Source: an uncultured Actinomycetes bacterium
Lineage (GTDB): Bacteria > Actinomycetota > Thermoleophilia > Miltoncostaeales > Miltoncostaeaceae
NCBI GenBank assembly: GCA_937862675.1
Contig: CALMEC010000427.1
Coordinates: 1-5,337, forward strand
Direction: 5' to 3'
Length of the DNA: 5,337 nucleotides
Shown: positions 1-5,044 of the stretch, one piece after another
Layout: every line of letters starts with the position of its first letter
Position numbering within the stretch: position 1 is the first letter of the stretch
Translations under genes and position numbers: made by a program
The notes under the pieces: generated by a model
Seen by the model: the letters and a program-made list of their open reading frames with translations, nothing else
Told to the model about the DNA's origin: nothing
Databases searched by the model: none

Positions 1-525
1 GGGTTCCCCGCCGCCCTACTCGACATCGTGCCGACGCTTCGGCTGTTCGAGGGCACCGACCAGGACTTCGCGCGGGCCTACTACCACTGGTTCTTCCTGA
101 GCCAGCCCCCGCCCCTCCCCGAACGGCTCATCGGCGGAGCGCCACGGGACTTCCTGACGATGACACTCGACCGGTGGAGCGGTCCCGACTTCGCCTACGA
201 CGCCGAGACGCTCGACCACTACGTCTCCGCTTTCGACGAGGACACCGTCCGCGCGAGCTGCGACGACTACCGCGCCGCCGCGGGGATCGACCTGGAGCAC
301 GACGCCGCGGACCGCGACCGTCGCATCGGATGCCCGCTCCTCGTGATGTGGGGGACGTTCGGCGCGATGCACCGGCTCTACGACGTCGCCGCCACCTGGA
401 CCGACTGCGCCGACGACGTCACGGCCCGGCCGCTGCCGTGCGGGCACTTCCTTCCGGAGGAGGAGCCGGCCGCGACGGCCGACGCGCTCCTCTCCTTCTT
501 CGACCGAGAGGACCTGTGGCGATGA
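1..525 (+). CDS. Alpha/beta hydrolase, haloacetate dehalogenase-like (C-terminal part, 5' truncated by window)
   Basis: The frame is open from base 1 and ends at TGA 523-525, giving the last 174 residues of a family usually about 290-305 long; the true start lies outside the window. Fluoroacetate/haloacetate dehalogenases are cytoplasmic hydrolases that replace an alpha-halogen through an aspartyl ester. Landmarks fit the family map (RPA1163 numbering from memory): Asp8 in LLDIVPT for catalytic acid D134, His29-Trp30 in YYHWFFL for halide-pocket H155-W156, Tyr90 in DYRAA for Y219, and His149 in PCGHFLPEE for base H280. The spacings 8-29, 29-90 and 29-149 nearly match 134-155, 155-219 and 155-280. 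The nucleophile Asp and oxyanion region lie off the left edge, so dehalogenase activity is inferred; another alpha/beta hydrolase specificity is possible. The stop overlaps the next gene as ATGA. Confidence 0.85.
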   Translation, partial: GFPAALLDIVPTLRLFEGTDQDFARAYYHWFFLSQPPPLPERLIGGAPRDFLTMTLDRWSGPDFAYDAETLDHYVSAFDEDTVRASCDDYRAAAGIDLEHDAADRDRRIGCPLLVMWGTFGAMHRLYDVAATWTDCADDVTARPLPCGHFLPEEEPAATADALLSFFDREDLWR

Positions 526-1235
526 TCGGACTGCTCGCGGCGGCGACGCTCCTCCCCTTCGGGGTGAACCCGTCGTCCCCGGCCCGCCCGGTCGTCTACG
601 TGCAGGCGGGGCACGAGGCCCCGCGGGAGCCGGGATACCTCGTGCAGACGGGCGCCGCCGGCGAGATCGCGTTCACCACACGGTTGTCGGCCGCCGTGGA
701 GAGGCGGCTCCGCGCCGCCGGCGTCGACGCCCGTCACACGGCGGGTCGTGTCACACCGCTGGGGGCACCGGCCGCCGTGTTCGTCTCGATCCACTACGAC
801 ACGCCCGGCGGTCACGCCGCGCTCGGCTATGCGGTGGCGGGTTCCGGCGAGAACTACTACCACGGTCAGGGGACCGGGACGCCCCGGTCCACGCCCTATC
901 CGGACAGCGCGCCCCACCGGCCGGCGACGACGATCTCGGCCGCCGTGCAGGGACGTTCCTACCGGCTCGCGCTGCGGATGCGCGCGGCATACGCACGGGT
1001 CTTCACCCCCGCGAACGGAGCGCGCAGCGGCGGGGTGCGACTGGAGACCCCCACGGGGAACCCCCGCATGATGCGCTACTACGGCTTCCGACGGACGGAT
1101 GCCACGGCCCGTGTCCTCATCGAGACCGGGGCGGTGGGCACGGACGCCGCGATACTGCGACGCACCGATGTGATCGCAACCGCAATCTCCGGTTCGATCG
1201 TTAAGCATCTCCGGGCCGAGGGTCAGCTGCGCTGA
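522..1235 (+). CDS. N-acetylmuramoyl-L-alanine amidase, Amidase_3-like
   Basis: A 237-residue protein beginning at ATG 522, inside the ATGA overlap with the upstream hydrolase; AGAGGA at 507-512 gives a 9-base spacing. GTG 516 is in frame but would leave only 3 bases. Amidase_3 enzymes are zinc hydrolases that cut the bond between muramic acid and the stem peptide of peptidoglycan. The expected residues appear in order: His31 (VQAGHE), Glu48 (AAGEIAF), His91 in the hallmark VSIHYD, and Glu201 (VLIETGAVGTDA), matching three zinc ligands plus the catalytic Glu. Residues 2-14 are hydrophobic but lack a basic n-region, so they are at best a weak signal peptide. No cell-wall-binding repeat is present. 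The linker from 94 to 190, with GENYYHGQGTGTP, departs from textbook members, so a different amide substrate cannot be excluded. A hairpin follows 33 bases past the stop. Confidence 0.8.
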   Translation: MIGLLAAATLLPFGVNPSSPARPVVYVQAGHEAPREPGYLVQTGAAGEIAFTTRLSAAVERRLRAAGVDARHTAGRVTPLGAPAAVFVSIHYDTPGGHAALGYAVAGSGENYYHGQGTGTPRSTPYPDSAPHRPATTISAAVQGRSYRLALRMRAAYARVFTPANGARSGGVRLETPTGNPRMMRYYGFRRTDATARVLIETGAVGTDAAILRRTDVIATAISGSIVKHLRAEGQLR

Positions 1236-1268
1236 CGTCCCGCCGCGGACGATGTGACCGACGCGCAC

Positions 1269-1294
1269 GCGGGGTGGCAGCCGTGCCACCCCGC
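1269..1294. terminator. Bidirectional hairpin terminator between convergent genes
   Basis: GCGGGGTGGCA (1269-1279) and TGCCACCCCGC (1284-1294) form a perfect 11-bp stem around a GCCG loop. It lies between the amidase stop (1235) and the HU stop (1306), which converge. Neither side carries a T-run, as is common for stem-only terminators in high-GC actinobacteria. The role is inferred from position and stem strength. Confidence 0.75.
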
Positions 1295-1305
1295 AGAGAC
1301 GCGGA

Positions 1306-1599
1306 CTACTTCTTCTTGCCCTTCTTCTTGGCCACCGACGCCTTGAGCACGGCACCGGCGGTGAACTTGGGGAGGGTCGACGCCGCGATGGACATCGGCT
1401 CGCCGGTCTGCGGGTTACGGCCCTGACGCGCGGCCCGCTCGCTGGTCGAGAACTTCCCGAACCCTGTGATCGACACCTCGCCGCCCTTGGCGAGCGTCGC
1501 CTGAATCTCGTCGAGAGCAGCGTCCAGGAAGCGCGCGGCGTCCGCCTGCGTGCCTCCGGTACGACTCGCGATAGCGGCCACGAACTCAGACTTGTTCAA
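1306..1599 (-). CDS. hup: HU-family DNA-binding protein
   Basis: A 97-residue histone-like protein that bends and compacts DNA as a dimer in the nucleoid. The order is typical: N-terminal helices (NKSEFVAAIASRTG, residues 2-15; alpha2 about 18-37), then GEVSITGFGKFS (40-51), then the beta-arm signature GRNPQTGE (60-67) with Pro63, the residue that intercalates in DNA, then ASTLPKFTAGAVLK (73-86). The tail AKKKGKKK is short, unlike the long lysine-rich extension of mycobacterial or streptomycete HupB/HupS. The start is TTG at 1597-1599. An in-frame TGA at 1612-1614 rules out any upstream start, and AGGAGGA at 1606-1612 sits 6 bases ahead. It converges with the amidase gene across the shared hairpin. 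Third positions are strongly G/C, as in its neighbours. Confidence 0.95.
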   Translation of the reverse strand: MNKSEFVAAIASRTGGTQADAARFLDAALDEIQATLAKGGEVSITGFGKFSTSERAARQGRNPQTGEPMSIAASTLPKFTAGAVLKASVAKKKGKKK

Positions 1600-1605
1600 C
1601 CCAGA

Positions 1606-1612
1606 TCCTCCT
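1606..1612 (-). promoter_or_regulatory. Strong ribosome binding site that fixes the TTG start of HU
   Basis: On the minus strand AGGAGGA stands 6 bases before TTG 1599-1597. The in-frame TGA overlaps it, so TTG is the only start compatible with the conserved HU N-terminus. A near-perfect Shine-Dalgarno sequence with a weak start codon may tune a very abundant protein. Confidence 0.85.
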
Positions 1613-1636
1613 CATCGACAAACGGGAATAGGGAAG

Positions 1637-1674
1637 AGCGTAGCGGCCCGTCCCGACGGCACTTTCGCACGAAA
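1637..1674 (-). promoter_or_regulatory. Candidate proximal promoter of HU with a small inverted repeat
   Basis: On the minus strand TACGCT (1637-1642) fits a TAnnnT -10 box and would start a transcript about 30 bases before the HU start codon. No good -35 is visible at 17 bases. Instead an inverted repeat TTTCG-TG-CGAAA (1663-1674) covers that zone and could be an operator. This rests on motif and position only. Confidence 0.25.
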
Positions 1675-1853
1675 CGGCGGGAGTATCCACGCTGGCCGGA
1701 CGGGCGGAGAAATCCCGACGGAGAGCGGAGGAACGGCCGACCGGCACGACGAAGGACCGCATCCTATGCGACGACGGCGGACCGAATGTCCAGCCGCCGG
1801 TGACCATGTACCGAGGGCCCCGCTCCGAGAGCCACCGGCGAAACGGCGATACA

Positions 1854-1886
1854 TCCTGATTACCAGGACATTTCACGTGATGTCAG
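1854..1886 (-). promoter_or_regulatory. AT-richer patch with inverted repeat and a possible distal minus-strand promoter
   Basis: An inverted repeat TCCTG-N5-CAGGA (1854-1868) sits in a locally AT-richer stretch of very GC-rich DNA. On the minus strand CTGACA (1881-1886) and TAATCA (1857-1862), 18 bases apart, resemble -35 and -10 boxes; the -10 would lie inside the repeat, as expected for a repressible promoter. It points at HU with a leader of about 250 bases, or at an unrecognised small RNA. Confidence 0.25.
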
Positions 1887-2246
1887 CGCGATCTCCGTCG
1901 CCGTGTCCGCATCGGGGCGGACGAGATGGCCGTTCTCACCGGGATCGTTGTGATGGCACCCCGTCACCGGCGGACGGGTCCTGGCCGGGCCACGCCCGTG
2001 CCATCGCTCCCCCCGTGCACCGCGTCAGCCACGGTCGTTTCCCGGTCGGCACCCGGCATGCGGTCCTGTGACGGGACGCCGTCGGACGCCGCGGCCGTTC
2101 TCTCTCCCCCCGCGTGGATCCGGCGCGGACCGCGGTCATCGCCGGAGCCGGTCACGCCGACGATCCCCACGGTGACCGTGGCGGTCGGGACACCCCGGCC
2201 TCGTGATCATTCGGGATCGCTGAGCGTCCGCGGACGACGATCGGCA

Positions 2247-2263
2247 CGGGACCCGGAGTCCCG
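2247..2263 (-). terminator. Probable terminator of the regulator-kinase operon
   Basis: CGGGAC (2247-2252) and GTCCCG (2258-2263) form a 6-bp stem with a 5-base loop, 14 bases past the kinase stop codon. An alternative register, CCCGG/CCGGG, is also possible. There is no T-run, as with the other terminator in the left part. Confidence 0.5.
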
Positions 2264-2276
2264 GGGGATCGACCAC

Positions 2277-3770
2277 CTAGCGAGGAGTCTCCGGAGAGTG
2301 TTCCACCGGAACGGGATCGGGCGGGACCCCCGAGACGGGGATCCGGACGGTGAACGTCGTCCCGCCGGTCACCGGGTTCGCCACGGACACCGTGCCCCCG
2401 TGCGACGCCGCGATGGCGGCGACGATCGAGAGTCCCAGCCCGCTGCCGCCGCTGGCCCGCGCTCGAGACGGGTCGGCTCGGAAGAAGCGCTCGAAGAGAC
2501 GGTCGCGGTGTTCCGGGTCGATGCCCGGCCCGTCGTCCGCGACGACGATGACGGCCTCGTCACCCTCGCGCAGGACCGAGACCCTCACGCGCGTGCCCGG
2601 GGGCGTGTGCATGCGCGCATTGCTCAGCAGATTCGTCACGATCTGCCGCAGGCGCACCTCGTCCCCCATCACCTCGACCGGCATCGGGGCATCGACCGTG
2701 ACCGGATGGTCCGGCGCGACGACCCGCAGATCCCCCGACTGGTCACGGACGACCTGCACCAGGTCCACCGGCGCGTGGTCGAGCTGACGTCCCTGGTCCA
2801 GACGCGCAAGGAGCAGCAGGTCGTCCACCAGGACGCCCATACGCTCGGACTCCGCCTCGATGCGCCGCATGGCCGTGGCCAGGTCCTCCGGACGGTCGGC
2901 CGCTCCCCGGCGGAAGAGCTCCGCGTATCCGCGGACCGATGTCAGCGGCGTCTGCAGCTCATGCGACGCGTCGGCGACGAACTGACGCAGGCGCCGTTCC
3001 GACGCCTCGCGCTCCGCGAACGACGCCTCGATCTGCCCGAGCATGACGTTGAGGGAACGCCCGAGCCGGCCGACCTCGGTGGACGGGTTCTCGTCGGCCA
3101 CGCGATGTGAGAGGTCGCCCTCCGCGATGGCCTCCGCGGTGCCCTCGATGTCGGTGAGCGGCTTCAGGCCCACCCGGACGAGCGCGTATCCCACCCCTCC
3201 TGCCGCAACGAGCGCGGCGATCCCCACGAGGATCTCGATCAGGAGCAGCCGCCGGAGCGTGTCGTGCACCCCGTCCAGCGGGAGCGCCACCGCCGCGACC
3301 ACGCTTGTCGGTATCGTCGTGGTGTCCTCCGGCCACGACGGCATGATCTCGACCGGGGTGACGAGGACGCGGTGCGACACGCCGCCGATCTGGATCGTCC
3401 GGGTCCCCTTCGCCGGATCGATGGTCTCCGGCATGACGTCGTCGCTCCCGATCAGGCTGCCGGTCGTCGTGTAGAGCGCGAGTTCGGACCGCGGGAATCC
3501 CGCCGGACTGCGGGGTCCCCCGTGAGGTCCGCCCGACCCCGCGAGACCACCCGGGGTGACCACGTCCGCCCCCGCGACGATCGCGGCGAACTGACGGGTG
3601 TTGAGCCTCCGGACCTGATCGGACGCCGCGCGCAGCTGGGCGTCGGTCCGGTCGAGCAAGAAACTGCGAAGCGCGCCGTACGTGGCGACGCCGGCCACGG
3701 TCAGCCCGAGGAGCGTCAGAACGAGGGTGACGAGGACCAGCCGGGAGCGGAGGGAGCGTGGGCTACGCAC
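2277..3770 (-). CDS. Sensor histidine kinase (HAMP, HisKA, HATPase_c)
   Basis: A 497-residue membrane sensor that autophosphorylates on His and passes the phosphate to the regulator encoded just upstream. Domains in order: transmembrane helix 1 (about 10-32); an extracytoplasmic sensor of about 140 residues with a glycine/proline-rich loop (74-91); transmembrane helix 2 (about 174-198); HAMP (about 199-251, with VGLKPL and LSHRV); a HisKA H-box with His270 in DASHELQTPL; and HATPase_c with the N-box around Asn380/Asn384, G1 DDGPGID (412-418), the F-box FERFFR, and G2 GGSGLGLSIV (441-450). All catalytic boxes are intact. The H-box has Gln where SHELRTPL is usual. The GTG start (3768-3770) lies inside the end of the regulator gene as GTGCGTAG, an 8-base overlap pointing to translational coupling. 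The signal is unknown. It resembles actinobacterial TcrY/TrcS-type kinases, but not closely enough to name. Confidence 0.95.
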   Translation of the reverse strand: MRSPRSLRSRLVLVTLVLTLLGLTVAGVATYGALRSFLLDRTDAQLRAASDQVRRLNTRQFAAIVAGADVVTPGGLAGSGGPHGGPRSPAGFPRSELALYTTTGSLIGSDDVMPETIDPAKGTRTIQIGGVSHRVLVTPVEIMPSWPEDTTTIPTSVVAAVALPLDGVHDTLRRLLLIEILVGIAALVAAGGVGYALVRVGLKPLTDIEGTAEAIAEGDLSHRVADENPSTEVGRLGRSLNVMLGQIEASFAEREASERRLRQFVADASHELQTPLTSVRGYAELFRRGAADRPEDLATAMRRIEAESERMGVLVDDLLLLARLDQGRQLDHAPVDLVQVVRDQSGDLRVVAPDHPVTVDAPMPVEVMGDEVRLRQIVTNLLSNARMHTPPGTRVRVSVLREGDEAVIVVADDGPGIDPEHRDRLFERFFRADPSRARASGGSGLGLSIVAAIAASHGGTVSVANPVTGGTTFTVRIPVSGVPPDPVPVEHSPETPR

Positions 3771-4458
3771 GGGTTCTCAGGCTGTATCCGACACCGCGGA
3801 CCGTCTGTATGAGGGGCTCGCCGAGCACGTCGACCTTCTTGCGCAGGTAGCTGATGTAGGTCTCGACCACGTTGGCGTCGCCGCCGAAGTCGTAGTGCCA
3901 CACATGGTCGAGGATCTGGGGCTTGGACAACACGCGACCCGCGTTGGAGAGCAGGTATCGCAGGAGGTTGAACTCGGTCGGTGTGAGATCGATCACCTCG
4001 CCGCCGCGGCGGACCTCGTGGAGGTCCTCGTCGAGCTCGAGATCGGCGTACTGGAGGCGCCGCTGATTGCCCGAGCCGTTCGTGCGACGGAGCACGGCGC
4101 GGACCCGGGCGATCACCTCCTCCAGGCTGAACGGCTTGGTGACGTAGTCGTCGGCGCCGATCGTGAGCCCGCGCACCCGGTCCTCGGTGTCGCGGCGGGC
4201 CGTGAGGAACACCACCGGCAGGCGTCCCGGGCCGTCCGGAAGGCGCCGCTGCACCTCGAATCCGTCGAGGTCCGGGAGCATCACGTCGAGAAGCAGGAGA
4301 TCCGGCCGGAACGACTCGACCTTCTGGAGCGCACCACGTCCCGAGTCGCTCGACTCGACCTCGAACCCCTCGTAGCGCAGCGCGGTGCACAGGAGTTGCG
4401 TGATGCTCTCCTCATCGTCCACCACCAGGACCCGGGCCTCACCGCCGTCTGCCGCCAT
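3763..4458 (-). CDS. OmpR/PhoB-family response regulator
   Basis: A 231-residue cytoplasmic transcription factor. The receiver domain (about 8-124) has the acidic pair Asp14-Asp15, phospho-acceptor Asp58 in LLLLDVMLPDLDG, Thr86 (FLTAR), switch Tyr105 (GADDYVTKPF) and Lys108. After a short linker (126-134) comes a winged-helix domain (about 135-228) with LTPTEFNLLRYL, the recognition helix around DANVVETYISYLRKKV (194-209) and the wing IQTVRGVGYSLR. Length and residues are typical, so it should bind DNA as a dimer on direct repeats. The start is ATG 4456-4458, with GGGGGAG (4461-4467) only 2 bases away; in-frame sequence further left lacks family resemblance. It is the first gene of the operon, the kinase following by overlap. 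It looks like the TcrX/TrcR/PrrA group, but I assign no symbol. Confidence 0.96.
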   Translation of the reverse strand: MAADGGEARVLVVDDEESITQLLCTALRYEGFEVESSDSGRGALQKVESFRPDLLLLDVMLPDLDGFEVQRRLPDGPGRLPVVFLTARRDTEDRVRGLTIGADDYVTKPFSLEEVIARVRAVLRRTNGSGNQRRLQYADLELDEDLHEVRRGGEVIDLTPTEFNLLRYLLSNAGRVLSKPQILDHVWHYDFGGDANVVETYISYLRKKVDVLGEPLIQTVRGVGYSLRTRA

Positions 4459-4487
4459 GACTCCCCCGCTCGTCGTGTTCCGCCATG

Positions 4488-4493
4488 AGACTA
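4488..4493 (-). promoter_or_regulatory. Probable -10 box of the regulator-kinase operon
   Basis: On the minus strand TAGTCT fits TAnnnT and would place the transcript start near 4481, about 23 bases before the regulator ATG. The position for a -35 at a 17-base spacing reads AGGAAA, a poor match, and lies inside the phased repeats. That arrangement suits an activator-dependent promoter. Confidence 0.45.
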
Positions 4494-4499
4494 GTCCCG

Positions 4500-4543
4500 C
4501 TTGCTGAGCGTTTCCTGTGGACTTCCTGAGCGCCCTCTGGGGT
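4500..4543. promoter_or_regulatory. Four 11-bp-phased direct repeats, likely OmpR/PhoB-type operator
   Basis: Read on the plus strand, consecutive 11-base units are CTTGCTGAGCG (4500-4510), TTTCCTGTGGA (4511-4521), CTTCCTGAGCG (4522-4532) and the weaker CCCTCTGGGGT (4533-4543). CTG occupies the same place in every unit (4504, 4515, 4526, 4537). Units 1 and 3 differ at one base and are 22 bp apart, two helical turns. PhoB-like winged-helix regulators are known to bind 11-bp direct repeats, and this array overlaps the -35 zone of a gene for such a regulator, so autoregulation is the natural reading. Confidence 0.55.
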
Positions 4544-4578
4544 GCGGCACATCGACCGGCGTCGCGGCATGTCGACAC

Positions 4579-4609
4579 GAACCGGTGCCGGTTCCCGCGG
4601 CACGCGGGA
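4579..4609. repeat. Two adjoining inverted repeats in the control region
   Basis: GAACCGG-TG-CCGGTTC (4579-4594) is a perfect 16-bp palindrome-like site with the size and symmetry of a dimeric regulator operator. It adjoins TCCCGCG-GCA-CGCGGGA (4593-4609), a 7-bp stem with a 3-base loop. They lie 121 bp and more from the regulator start and about 120-130 bp before the rightward ORF. No known regulator is recognised. Confidence 0.45.
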
Positions 4610-4675
4610 CCCCGGACCTCAGCGGCGGCCGACGCCCCGTGATACACACCGGTCATCGCGCTCGTTCACAACGGC

Positions 4676-4691
4676 CGGGCGGGATCGCCCG
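4676..4691. repeat. Inverted repeat before the rightward promoter
   Basis: CGGGCG-GGAT-CGCCCG forms a perfect 6-bp stem with a 4-base loop. It ends 22 bases before the -10 box at 4714, so it overlaps the expected -35 zone of the rightward ORF and may be an operator or a terminator-like hairpin. Confidence 0.35.
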
Positions 4692-4713
4692 ACCTACCAC
4701 GTCACCATGACAA

Positions 4714-4719
4714 TATGAT
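4714..4719 (+). promoter_or_regulatory. -10 box placed for a leaderless transcript
   Basis: TATGAT is close to TATAAT, and exactly 7 bases separate it from the A of ATG 4727. That puts the transcription start on or next to the start codon, a common actinobacterial arrangement. No clear -35 is seen. A weak GGAG at 4720-4723, 3 bases from the ATG, is the alternative initiation signal. The spacing supports ATG 4727 over the in-frame ATGs at 4715 and 4718, which overlap the -10 box. Confidence 0.5.
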
Positions 4720-4726
4720 GGAGACC

Positions 4727-4981
4727 ATGGCACGCACACCGAAGTACTCAGTTACCGTCGACACGGTGCTCTTCACCATCGCCGACGGCCCGCTCGAAAC
4801 ACTCGTCATCCGCCGCAAGGCCGAGGTCGTTGCCGCCGTGCGAGGCGTGCTTCTCAGCCTCGAGGAGGCGTGCCAGCGCTACAAGCTCACCACCGAGGAA
4901 TTTCTGTCCTGGCAGGCGTCGATCGACGAATACGGGCTTGCCGGGCTGCGCACCACGCGGATCCAGCAATACCGGCACTAG
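4727..4981 (+). CDS. Chimeric ORF: Nudix-type N-terminus joined to SciP (DUF1153) C-terminal part
   Basis: An 84-residue open frame from ATG 4727 to TAG 4979-4981. Residues 1-30, MARTPKYSVTVDTVLFTIAD and onward to VIRR, look like the first strand and turn of an actinobacterial Nudix hydrolase or NrtR-like regulator, which would normally continue through W-A-L-P-G-G-F into the Nudix box; none of that is present. From VIRRKAEVVAAV to the end (about 27-84) it matches SciP, the small alphaproteobacterial helix-turn-helix protein that binds CtrA and blocks CtrA-dependent transcription, with LLSLEEACQRYKL, TEEFLSWQ and the closing GLRTTRIQQYR. The usual SciP start (a stretch like VGPDGSPLTLADLPP before RW-VIRRKAE) is absent. 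One Gly of the usual RGGLL is Val here. I judge this two partial genes joined at microhomology, not a working fusion. An automatic annotator would call it a DUF1153 protein. Confidence 0.8.
   Translation: MARTPKYSVTVDTVLFTIADGPLETLVIRRKAEVVAAVRGVLLSLEEACQRYKLTTEEFLSWQASIDEYGLAGLRTTRIQQYRH
4805..4825. other. Breakpoint between actinobacterial and alphaproteobacterial sequence
   Basis: The bases coding V-I-R-R (4805-4816), perhaps on to K-A-E, fit both the Nudix N-terminal strand and the SciP core, so the switch is hidden in this shared stretch. Left of it lie actinobacterial genes and a leaderless-type promoter; right of it lie SciP, a T-flanked terminator and an oxidoreductase with more relaxed third positions. 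A microhomology join of two genomes is inferred. Confidence 0.7.
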
Positions 4982-4998
4982 GCCGGAAAACCGTAAAT

Positions 4999-5030
4999 CG
5001 AAAAGGGCGCGGAACACCGCGCCCTTTTCG
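4999..5030. terminator. Rho-independent terminator, likely bidirectional
   Basis: CGAAAAGGGCGCGG (4999-5012) and CCGCGCCCTTTTCG (5017-5030) form a perfect 14-bp stem around an AACA loop. The arm-encoded TTTT and the CTTT beyond it give a U-rich 3' side for rightward transcripts, and AAAA in the left arm does the same for leftward ones. It stands 17 bases after the SciP stop and before the stop of the convergent oxidoreductase. The style differs from the T-less hairpins in the left part. Confidence 0.9.
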
Positions 5031-5044
5031 CTTTCGCGCAGGCC

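Larger units (their letters stand above)
1620..2276. other. Long stretch with no supported gene
   Basis: Between the 5' end of HU and the 3' end of the kinase gene, neither strand gives a recognisable protein or a convincing start with a ribosome site. Besides the motifs listed separately it holds a perfect 12-bp palindrome CGTCCGCGGACG (2225-2236) and the inverted repeat CCACGGT-G-ACCGTGG (2167-2181). Both flanking genes are on the minus strand, so this space serves as the HU upstream region. A non-coding RNA or a decayed gene cannot be excluded by eye. Confidence 0.6.

Noticed and set aside
378..1355. A 325-codon minus-strand ORF
   Set aside because: It is antisense to the hydrolase and amidase and Arg-rich without motifs, while the plus-strand frames carry clear catalytic motifs.
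1612..1854. An 80-codon minus-strand ORF ending inside the HU ribosome site, as a leader peptide coupled to HU
   Set aside because: It has only moderate G/C at third positions, far below the real genes here, no ribosome site with normal spacing, and no recognisable sequence.
1964..2170. A 68-codon minus-strand ORF from GTG with high GC3
   Set aside because: There is no Shine-Dalgarno, no hydrophobic or domain pattern, and the product is Gly/Arg/Asp-rich as expected from random GC-rich DNA.
1926..3110. A 394-codon plus-strand ORF
   Set aside because: Most of it is antisense to the histidine kinase. The product is Arg/Asp/His-rich low-complexity, typical of the antisense frame of a high-GC gene.
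3682..4488. A 268-codon plus-strand ORF
   Set aside because: It is antisense to the response regulator. The leucine/valine/glutamate-rich appearance is the usual mirror of a GC-rich coding frame.
4570..4577. The 8-bp palindrome TGTCGACA as an operator
   Set aside because: Short and GC-rich; such palindromes are expected by chance in this composition.
4459..4656. A longer N-terminus for the response regulator
   Set aside because: The extra residues do not resemble the family, and they would translate through the -10 box and phased repeats. ATG 4458 has a G-rich ribosome site and gives the normal length.
4727..4981. A natural Nudix-SciP fusion protein as a new regulatory gene
   Set aside because: The Nudix part lacks the whole catalytic box and fold, the SciP part lacks its N-terminus, and the taxonomic signal changes at the same point. 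A chimeric join explains all of this more simply.
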